Part shown: in pieces, positions 1 to 5,196 of the stretch | Position numbering within the stretch: position 1 is the first letter of the stretch | How the letters are laid out: every line of letters starts with the position of its first letter | NCBI GenBank assembly: GCA_019359435.1 | Contig: JAHHHI010000065.1 | Location: forward strand, 62,001 to 126,000 | Source of the DNA: Kaiparowitsia implicata GSE-PSE-MK54-09C | GTDB lineage: Bacteria > Cyanobacteriota > Cyanobacteriia > Elainellales > Elainellaceae | Length of the DNA stretch: 64,000 nucleotides | Direction of reading: 5' to 3' | Notes under the pieces: generated by a model | The model's input: only the letters and a program-made list of their open reading frames with translations | Databases searched by the model: none | Told to the model about the DNA's origin: nothing | Translations under genes and position numbers: made by a program

Positions 1-237
1 TCACATCGCGGCCTGATCGGCCTCATCCACCGGCAATAGAGCGGGGTCTGAGTTCCACAGACGCTCAATTCGAGGGACGTTGTACTGATAGCTGAGCCTT
101 GCTGCGTTGGGGTTTGTCACGCGGTAGTGATGGCCCCGTTCAAAGTCGCCAGCGGCCCGGCGATCGCGCAGATATCTCGTAGACTTGCCCAGTGCTTTAG
201 CTGCGTCCTTCGCATCCATCCAAGGTGATCTGTTCAT
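1..237 (-). CDS. Small HTH DNA-binding protein, excisionase-like
   Basis: 78 residues; the stop codon is the first three bases of the window. Residues 7-45 look like a winged-helix/MerR-type HTH of excisionases and AlpA-like regulators: a 'MDAKDAAKALGKSTRYLRD' helix-turn-helix followed by a basic loop and a terminal 'VPRIERLW' helix. This is inferred from pattern only. It is the most distal gene visible in the leftward primase arm and overlaps the preceding gene by 41 bp, so either it is translationally coupled or the true start is the internal Met7 (base 219). A role in excision or regulation of the mobile element fits, but no integrase is visible; it may lie left of the window. Confidence 0.6.
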   Translation of the reverse strand: MNRSPWMDAKDAAKALGKSTRYLRDRRAAGDFERGHHYRVTNPNAARLSYQYNVPRIERLWNSDPALLPVDEADQAAM

Positions 238-493
238 TGGCCCTCAGTTTCTCGTCTAACGCTCTAATCGCCCCATTGGGCAGGTTCACTCGTACCCATC
301 GCCAGCGCAGCGCTGGTTGCCATTGCGCCCACACCGCAGGCAATGCGACAGCAACACCGCGATCGCGCTCTATCGCAATCAGCCCCCAGGCGATTAAACG
401 GGGGTATGGGTCGCGGTTTTGGCCTACTTCTGACTTGGCCCACACGTCGATCGCCGCTAAGCAATCAATCAGGTCGCGGTTTTCCACAATCAC
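197..493 (-). CDS. Hypothetical 98-residue protein of the replication arm
   Basis: Not recognised. Start is a GTG that overlaps the 3' end of the primase gene by 29 bp, and its own 3' end overlaps the HTH gene, the compact packing typical of phage or plasmid operons. The N-terminal half has the helical pattern 'LIDCLAAIDVWAKSEVG' and the centre is Trp-rich ('WAQWQPALRWRWVRV'). No membrane segment, Cys cluster or known motif. Being a co-transcribed partner of the primase is inferred from position only. Confidence 0.5.
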   Translation of the reverse strand: MIVENRDLIDCLAAIDVWAKSEVGQNRDPYPRLIAWGLIAIERDRGVAVALPAVWAQWQPALRWRWVRVNLPNGAIRALDEKLRANEQITLDGCEGRS

Positions 494-1949
494 CCCCCCC
501 CGGATCGGTATCTAAATCGCTAGAACCCTTATCAGACGGTTCATTACACCCTGTACTTAGCTCCCACCCCTCCCAAAACGGCCTAGAATCCGCTGGTAGA
601 GCGGCATTACAGCCGCGATCGCCTAATAAGCTTTTGTGCATTTGCGGCAAGGGCGTCTTAAAACGCCCTTTGCCGCTCTTAAACTCTTTATCGTTGGGGG
701 GGTGCGGGGGGGTATTTCCGAGCGCTGTCGCGTTGGGATGCCAGTACTGCTGATGTCGGTAAAGAGTCTGACCGCTAAAGCCGTAACCCAGCGTCAGATA
801 CTCGAACCGTTCGAGGGTGCCCGCGGGCAACACGCCCCGCAGCTGCGCGTCTGCCACACACCATTTCAGGCGAAGCACTGCTTCTTGCTCCTGGAGCGCA
901 TTCCAGGCGATTTGCTCCGGCTCTACAGCTGCCGCCGGCGGCGCTGGTTTGCCCTTGCGATAGGGGTAATATCTGGGGCAAGCTGCAGCGCAACGCGCCC
1001 ATTCCTCGGCGCGGTTCCAAATGTCGGTTTGATGGCCGCAATACTCTTTGAATCCCGGCAAGCGTTGCGCAGTGGCGACGATATCGCCCACCAAACAATC
1101 GCCCTCTAGTGGCGATTGCTTCTTGTGCAGCACATGCCCAAAAATGTAGCTGCGTAGGGTGATTCGCCCCAAAAGGAAGTTGGTCTGACCATCACCCGTC
1201 CAGCCCAGCTCGATCTCGCGGTTGAGGTCTTCTAAGAATTTGTGCGCCTTATAGCTGAGTCTCAATCGCCGTCGGTTAAACTTTTCGGCAGCCTGGTCGA
1301 TTGCCTCTAGCTCTGGCAGGTTTCGCGCCGTGGCATGTTGCCACCGGCGCACAAATTCGGCTGATGTGGTGTGTGTCAGCTCCCAGGCATCATTAAGCAG
1401 ATAGCTGCCGGGTTGCAACGGCAGGCGATGCCCATTAAAGAGAGACGGCCTGCCATCTTCCCAGGTGCGCACGTTGGGAAAGACTTCAAGAGTTCCACCC
1501 TCTACCGTCACCCCTGCGAGGTTGAACATTTGATGCGCGGCGCTGGCAATCACCCAGCTCTCTATCTCAATGCCGAATGGAAAATAAAGATGGATGCCCC
1601 CGCTGTAGCTGCTGGTGACGGCGATGCTCTCACACAGGCCCAGGCGCTCAAGTGCTGCTCGGATGCGATGGATTGCCAGCCGATCGCCCTTGACCGGGTG
1701 ATAGGGTGAACCCGCATCGATGTCGATCATGAGATATTTAGTGGCAGGCCCAAACCGAACGCCAAGCAACCGGCCCCCGTCGAGAACTGCCCGATCGCTC
1801 AATGGGTAACGGCCCTCGGTGTGCCATTGTGGTTTATCACCGGGGCGTGGGTGCGCTGAATGCAGCCAGTCCCACCGGTGAGGCCAAAGGCTCAAAAATT
1901 TGTCTTGTATTTCCGGGATGCCCCCGGTTAAAGTTGTATTGATTGGCAT
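465..1949 (-). CDS. AEP-superfamily primase/polymerase-like replication protein
   Basis: 494 residues. The N-terminal ~200 residues carry the three conserved elements of archaeo-eukaryotic primase (AEP) folds: a hydrophobic strand ending in DxD (Asp76, Asp78 in 'YLMIDIDAGS'), a small-residue loop with His ('YSGGIHLYF', His120), and a third strand with an acidic residue ('GTLEVFPN', Glu155). Such proteins prime or replicate plasmids and phages; the family assignment is from motif pattern only. The C-terminal half is unassigned, with the last ~90 residues low-complexity and hydrophilic. No helicase Walker A motif is visible, so an unwinding enzyme would have to come from elsewhere. It is the main gene of the leftward arm, 51 bp downstream of a small gene. 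Start is ATG at 1949. Confidence 0.72.
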   Translation of the reverse strand: MPINTTLTGGIPEIQDKFLSLWPHRWDWLHSAHPRPGDKPQWHTEGRYPLSDRAVLDGGRLLGVRFGPATKYLMIDIDAGSPYHPVKGDRLAIHRIRAALERLGLCESIAVTSSYSGGIHLYFPFGIEIESWVIASAAHQMFNLAGVTVEGGTLEVFPNVRTWEDGRPSLFNGHRLPLQPGSYLLNDAWELTHTTSAEFVRRWQHATARNLPELEAIDQAAEKFNRRRLRLSYKAHKFLEDLNREIELGWTGDGQTNFLLGRITLRSYIFGHVLHKKQSPLEGDCLVGDIVATAQRLPGFKEYCGHQTDIWNRAEEWARCAAACPRYYPYRKGKPAPPAAAVEPEQIAWNALQEQEAVLRLKWCVADAQLRGVLPAGTLERFEYLTLGYGFSGQTLYRHQQYWHPNATALGNTPPHPPNDKEFKSGKGRFKTPLPQMHKSLLGDRGCNAALPADSRPFWEGWELSTGCNEPSDKGSSDLDTDPGGGDCGKPRPD

Positions 1950-2000
1950 AAGAATAAAAACAAGTGGGGGGCCGATCGCCAGATCTGCCCCCCGTTTCCC

Positions 2001-2234
2001 TTATTGGTGTGTCGTGAACCTTGGCAGCTCCACTGATGGAGGCATCCATCGCAGCCAAAAATCAGCGGCTTCCTCCCCTCTCAGCGTTTTTTGCCGTCGG
2101 TCAACAAACTCAATCACTACAGTCATCTCGTCGTTTTCCTTGTCTGGGTCGCAGGGCCGCATATGCGCCCAAGCAACGGTTGAACGATCTAGCTCTGGCA
2201 CGGTTACTATTGATTCCATAGGACATCTGTTCAC
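2001..2234 (-). CDS. Small acidic protein, first gene of the leftward arm
   Basis: 77 residues if the GTG at 2234 is used, 72 from the internal ATG at 2219. Not recognised. It has an acidic centre ('DPDKENDEM'), a strand-like 'TVVIEFVDRR' and a C-terminal 'EEAADFWLRWMPP'. It is the first gene leftward from the divergent control region, 51 bp ahead of the primase, and probably shares its promoter. No function is proposed. Confidence 0.5.
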   Translation of the reverse strand: MNRCPMESIVTVPELDRSTVAWAHMRPCDPDKENDEMTVVIEFVDRRQKTLRGEEAADFWLRWMPPSVELPRFTTHQ

Positions 2235-2244
2235 TTAGGTTTTT

Positions 2245-2280
2245 AACGGGGGTGCGCCCAGGCGCGCCCCCGTTTTTTTT
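2245..2280 (+). terminator. Rho-independent terminator-like hairpin in the divergent control region
   Basis: A 13-bp stem (2245-2257 with 2262-2274, one G-T pair) with a 4-base loop, followed by a run of eight T on the plus strand. There is no plus-strand gene immediately upstream. It therefore either blocks read-through into the repressor gene or, read leftward, sits as a structured leader just before the 2234 start codon. Confidence 0.7.
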
Positions 2281-2293
2281 GTGTGGAAAGCCG

Positions 2294-2325
2294 ACTTAGC
2301 AGAGTGACTAGTCACTCTGCTAAGT
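2294..2325. repeat. Perfect 32-bp palindrome
   Basis: Every base from 2294 to 2325 pairs with its mirror position around the central CTAG; each half reads ACTTAGCAGAGTGACT. It has no loop and no T-run, so it is a two-fold symmetric protein site rather than a terminator. It lies between the divergent arms of the mobile element. Candidate roles are an operator, a replication initiator site or a resolution/recombination site. Confidence 0.85.
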
Positions 2326-2389
2326 GATGGCTGATTATTGTGTGGACGGCGTGTACAAGTTGTCAGCCCATTCACGCCGCCCAGCCACA

Positions 2390-2408
2390 CCAGGTTGTTG
2401 TATACAAC
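2390..2408. promoter_or_regulatory. Operator-like inverted repeat upstream of the XRE gene
   Basis: AGGTTGT-(5 bp)-ACAACCT lies 21 bp upstream of the XRE start codon. The same half-site AGGTTGTA recurs twice as a direct repeat just after the XRE gene (2691-2698 and 2704-2711). Repeated half-sites flanking an XRE regulator suggest an autoregulatory operator; binding is inferred. Confidence 0.55.
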
Positions 2409-2429
2409 CTGATAATACAAGATGCTAAG

Positions 2430-2690
2430 ATGGAACCGAAAATAGTTCAAGTCTATAACCAGATACAGGCAGGTGAAATACCCTTGAAAGCTATACGGGA
2501 TGCGCTTCGGATGAGTCAAAATGAATTTGCACACAAGATAGGTGTGTCAATCACGACTGTCTCACGATGGGAGACAGGCAGAAACGCTGTAACCCTTACA
2601 ATCCCACAGGTTAAGGCGATGGAAAACCTTCTCCACGATATAGGGATGAATTTTAACAGCTTGCCTGATGATCTAGGGCCAAAAAAATGA
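2430..2690 (+). CDS. XRE-family HTH transcriptional regulator
   Basis: 86 residues from the ATG at 2430; a longer reading frame from 2340 would run through the operator-like repeat and is unlikely. Residues ~18-70 form a Cro/CI-type helix-turn-helix with the typical 'MSQNEFAHKIGVSITTVSRW' recognition segment, then a short C-terminal tail. It has no peptidase or oligomerisation domain, so it is a small Cro-like regulator. It heads the rightward arm and faces the leftward replication arm across a palindrome-rich region, the usual layout of a phage or plasmid switch. A strong bidirectional terminator follows 33 bp downstream. Confidence 0.85.
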   Translation: MEPKIVQVYNQIQAGEIPLKAIRDALRMSQNEFAHKIGVSITTVSRWETGRNAVTLTIPQVKAMENLLHDIGMNFNSLPDDLGPKK

Positions 2691-2711
2691 AGGTTGTATT
2701 TACAGGTTGTA
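2691..2711 (+). repeat. Two direct AGGTTGTA half-sites after the XRE gene
   Basis: AGGTTGTA at 2691-2698 and again at 2704-2711, 13 bp start to start (slightly over one helical turn). They match the half-site of the inverted repeat at 2390-2408, so they may be a second binding site of the same regulator. Confidence 0.45.
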
Positions 2712-2722
2712 AATGCTAAAAC

Positions 2723-2757
2723 GAAAAGGGCAGGGTGTTCATCACCCTGCCCTTTTC
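2723..2757. terminator. Strong bidirectional terminator after the XRE gene
   Basis: A perfect 15-bp stem (2723-2737 with 2743-2757) with a 5-base loop. It is flanked by A-rich sequence on the left arm and TTTTC on the right, so it can act in both directions. It isolates the regulator from the downstream genes. Confidence 0.85.
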
Positions 2758-2834
2758 ATTGCAATGTGTAACGCTCTGGGTCGGTACTTGGCGGTTCCCC
2801 CCAGAGCGTTGCCCCACTAAGAGGCACCTTAATT

Positions 2835-3056
2835 ATGGATCAGACAGGTCTTGGCGTCCCTGCGTCAGATTCGCAGCGCCCAATCACGGCAGAGCTAACC
2901 CAGCGCGAACTATTCGCGGGCTGGGCTATGCAAGCCCTGATTCGGGAGTTCCCCGGCAACAACTGCACGGCGATCGCCATCCACGCCGTCGAGATGGCAG
3001 ACGCGCTGATTAAAGAATTGAGCTTCAGCAGTCCCAACCGCGAGGGAGGGGACTAG
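2835..3056 (+). CDS. Small phage-type protein with an 'AxxMADAL' C-terminal helix
   Basis: 73 residues. The pattern 'TQRELFAGWAMQALI...AIAIHAVEMADALIKEL' matches a small protein very common in prophages and siphophage genomes (usual form: LRDYFAAKAMQ ... AYxxADAMLxER). Its molecular function is not established. This is the clearest phage-specific signature in the element. The alternative frame at 2735-3013 is an overlapping shadow. Its stop at 3054-3056 directly abuts the next start codon, indicating one operon. Confidence 0.7.
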   Translation: MDQTGLGVPASDSQRPITAELTQRELFAGWAMQALIREFPGNNCTAIAIHAVEMADALIKELSFSSPNREGGD

Positions 3057-3560
3057 ATGGGCGCAGGTCATCTGCTTGGCTGTTTAATGCTGCTGGCAGC
3101 TATTGTCGGTATCTCCGGCAGCGTTGAGCAGTCGTGGGATAGATCCGATCTAAACCCACAAAGCCCCAACTATGGACAGCCCCCAAATTTAGGGGGTGGA
3201 CAGAACTTAAGGGCGATCGAAATTCCCCCACCTCCCCCACCTCCCCCAGTTGGCGGCGGTGGCGGCGGGGTTTACTCGGCACAACCAATGGAGGCCGCGC
3301 CGGTCGCGCCGGTGACAGCCCCCGCCGGTGAGCAAATCCAAGACCTTGGATTAATCACACGGCAGCAATGGGAAGCGCTCGTCATTTCGGCGGGGGGCAT
3401 TGGTGACGATGGCTGGTTTGCGCGGCCCATCCCAGTTAGCTACGTGGCGGCTCGGATGAGTGCGATCAATCGGGTCGGTTTTGAGTGGGATGAGTATGCC
3501 GGTGTTCTTTTATTTGTTCGAGACAACGAAATTGTTGCTTTGGAGTATTGGTTTAAATGA
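3057..3560 (+). CDS. Secreted or membrane-anchored protein with Pro and Gly tracts
   Basis: 167 residues. The N-terminus is a signal peptide or anchor (residues ~5-22). It is followed by an Asn/Pro/Gly-rich linker containing an eight-proline run (~58-65) and a six-glycine run (~68-73). The C-terminal ~75 residues (from 'LITRQQWEALVISAGG') look like a compact domain. Not recognised. The design, an anchor, a flexible linker and a small domain, resembles envelope-spanning proteins. It starts immediately after the preceding stop and overlaps the next gene by 4 bp (ATGA), so it is translationally coupled to both. Confidence 0.65.
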   Translation: MGAGHLLGCLMLLAAIVGISGSVEQSWDRSDLNPQSPNYGQPPNLGGGQNLRAIEIPPPPPPPPVGGGGGGVYSAQPMEAAPVAPVTAPAGEQIQDLGLITRQQWEALVISAGGIGDDGWFARPIPVSYVAARMSAINRVGFEWDEYAGVLLFVRDNEIVALEYWFK

Positions 3561-3931
3561 CACAGACTACAGAAAAGAAAAGGCCACCGCTTATCATTAT
3601 TGTGCTGGCGTTGGGCGTTGCTGGGGCAATGGTGATGAGTGGTCAACCCACACAGCAATCAGCCCCCGGCGCTCAAATCATGCCCATGCTTCAAGACCCA
3701 GAGGCTGAGTATCACGAATGGGAATATGAGGTGTGGGCTAGCAGTCCCGAGCAAGCGGCATCAAAATGCCGCCAAGCGGCTGAGCAGCAAGGGCTGACAA
3801 CCTTTCACGAAAACAGCGTCAAGCAGGTAACAAGGCGACCATCACAATACGGTGAATACCTGTATAAATGTTCTATGTCAAGCGAAGTTTATGGGGAACC
3901 CCACTATGTACCCGACCATTCAAATCCCTGA
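3557..3931 (+). CDS. Small membrane-anchored protein, hypothetical
   Basis: 124 residues. A basic N-terminus (KKR) and a single hydrophobic segment (~12-28, 'LIIIVLALGVAGAMVM') suggest a type II anchor with the C-terminal ~90 residues outside the membrane. That part has two Cys (in 'SKCRQAA' and 'LYKCSMS') which could form a disulfide. Not recognised. It overlaps the preceding gene by ATGA, and the following small gene starts inside its 3' end. Confidence 0.6.
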   Translation: MTQTTEKKRPPLIIIVLALGVAGAMVMSGQPTQQSAPGAQIMPMLQDPEAEYHEWEYEVWASSPEQAASKCRQAAEQQGLTTFHENSVKQVTRRPSQYGEYLYKCSMSSEVYGEPHYVPDHSNP

Positions 3932-4220
3932 AATCCCACCGGCAGGCGAATACTGGATTACACTCAATCTTTCTAAAATTGAAGATGATGTGTTACACGC
4001 ATTGTTCAAAGCTGCAACTCTGGGGTTTAAGCCGCAAATCTGTTTGCAGGAAGGCACCGGCGATCTAATTGCAGTGCTTTTTTATCAATACAGAGCTGAT
4101 GATAGTTCCGATTTCTCTGAATTGTATTTTGATGAGAAAGCTGAACTGAACCATCTATACGGCGATGCATTGCAATGCTGTCGTGGACTGCACAAGAGAA
4201 ATCGACTAGTTGCGGCATAG
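3906..4220 (+). CDS. Hypothetical small soluble protein
   Basis: 104 residues from the ATG at 3906; a longer frame from 3852 would overlap the upstream gene by 80 bp. It has a mixed alpha/beta pattern with no membrane segment ('EYWITLNLSKIEDDVLHALFKAATLGF') and a Cys pair 'QCC' near the C-terminus. Not recognised. It is the last gene of the operon begun at 2835, followed at once by a terminator. Confidence 0.55.
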   Translation: MYPTIQIPEIPPAGEYWITLNLSKIEDDVLHALFKAATLGFKPQICLQEGTGDLIAVLFYQYRADDSSDFSELYFDEKAELNHLYGDALQCCRGLHKRNRLVAA

Positions 4221-4256
4221 CCCCTCAGCCCTCCACACAACACGGTGAAAGCTCCC

Positions 4257-4282
4257 ACGCCCCATCTAGGGGCGTTTTTTTT
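4257..4282 (+). terminator. Rho-independent terminator
   Basis: A 7-bp GC-rich stem (4257-4263 with 4269-4275), loop ATCTA, and eight T. It ends the 2835-4220 operon. Confidence 0.85.
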
Positions 4283-4327
4283 GGCCGCGACTGGGTACAG
4301 TTGGGGCCAAAGACGGGAATTATGAAA

Positions 4328-4351
4328 TTGCCCTGCCAAAATGCAGGGCAA
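4328..4351 (+). promoter_or_regulatory. Hairpin in the leader of the membrane protein gene
   Basis: A perfect 9-bp stem (TTGCCCTGC at 4328-4336 with GCAGGGCAA at 4343-4351) and a 6-base loop, 27 bp before the next start codon. There is no T-run. It may be a leader stem affecting translation or message stability. Confidence 0.45.
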
Positions 4352-4377
4352 ACACCATCACTTACAGGATTCCCACA

Positions 4378-4866
4378 ATGTTTAAGGCAATCATCAGAGC
4401 GTGTCAGCTTTGCCTATGGAACTATCTCGGACTGGTCATATTTTTCTTTGCATTTTGGTGCCTATTCCTAGGTGGAATATTTCTCAGTATTAATATTTTT
4501 AGTGTTGATCCACTAATCCTTTCTGCATTAGCATTCGTCCCTTTATTAATTGGCGTCGCCTTGTTCGCAATTGCGTTATTGATATGGTCGCTAATATTGC
4601 GAATATTGTGGACAAAACCCCCGGCATGGCTCAATGTTCAATGGCGTGAATTTGGCTGGGACTGCCTCACTTCACTGCTTGCAACTCTCTCCCTCGCTAT
4701 CTTATTTTTCTCCAAGATTTTCATCTATTACAACATTGAAAAGGTATTTCTCGTTGACCTTGAATATAGAGGCATTGCAGAAGATATCGTGCTTAATTTT
4801 TGGTGGCTATGGTTGATAGTTGCAACATTTTCAATGCTAAATCGTGCAGGTAAAGCTACTATTTAG
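4378..4866 (+). CDS. Polytopic membrane protein, hypothetical
   Basis: 162 residues with four hydrophobic segments (~15-35, ~45-75 as one or two spans, ~97-112 and ~138-152) joined by a 'WTKPPAWLNVQWREFGWDC' loop. It is noticeably AT-richer in codon use than neighbouring genes and lacks the alanine-rich style of the following genes, which suggests a separate origin. Not recognised. It could be a virion or export membrane component, or a superinfection or immunity protein carried as cargo. Confidence 0.6.
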   Translation: MFKAIIRACQLCLWNYLGLVIFFFAFWCLFLGGIFLSINIFSVDPLILSALAFVPLLIGVALFAIALLIWSLILRILWTKPPAWLNVQWREFGWDCLTSLLATLSLAILFFSKIFIYYNIEKVFLVDLEYRGIAEDIVLNFWWLWLIVATFSMLNRAGKATI

Positions 4867-4887
4867 AAGCTGTTTCCAACTATTAAT

Positions 4888-5196
4888 ATGGTTGCCTTCG
4901 CCGCTTCAGACCTTCCGCCAAACATCGATTCAATAGAAAAGCTGGCAATTTGGTCAGCCACAATCCTAAACGACCTGGCTGGAAGCCAGACCTATGAGCC
5001 AGACGCCGGAGTGATCGACTTTCTGGCGCAAGCGGCCCCTGTTCAGGTATTTAGAGGGCCGAATGTGGGATGGCGCTACGAGTTCAGAGTTTCCGTCCCT
5101 ATCGGAACTGGCGATTTCCGCAGGGCCGGTAAGATTTGGAGCTATGCGCAACCGCTCTCCTCTGCCGCGCTACCCGTTGCTTATCGCTCTGCCTAA
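4888..5196 (+). CDS. Hypothetical 102-residue protein coupled to the large structural-type gene
   Basis: Begins at ATG 4888, 21 bp after the membrane protein. The stop overlaps the next start (TAATG at 5194-5198), so the two are translationally coupled. Not recognised. The centre is rich in beta-prone segments ('VGWRYEFRVSVPIGTGDF'). No membrane span. A structural or assembly role is suggested only by its position. Confidence 0.55.
   Translation: MVAFAASDLPPNIDSIEKLAIWSATILNDLAGSQTYEPDAGVIDFLAQAAPVQVFRGPNVGWRYEFRVSVPIGTGDFRRAGKIWSYAQPLSSAALPVAYRSA

Noticed and set aside
2735-3013. 92-residue frame overlapping the small phage-type protein
   Set aside because: Arg/Pro-rich shadow; the 2835-3056 frame has the recognised phage pattern.
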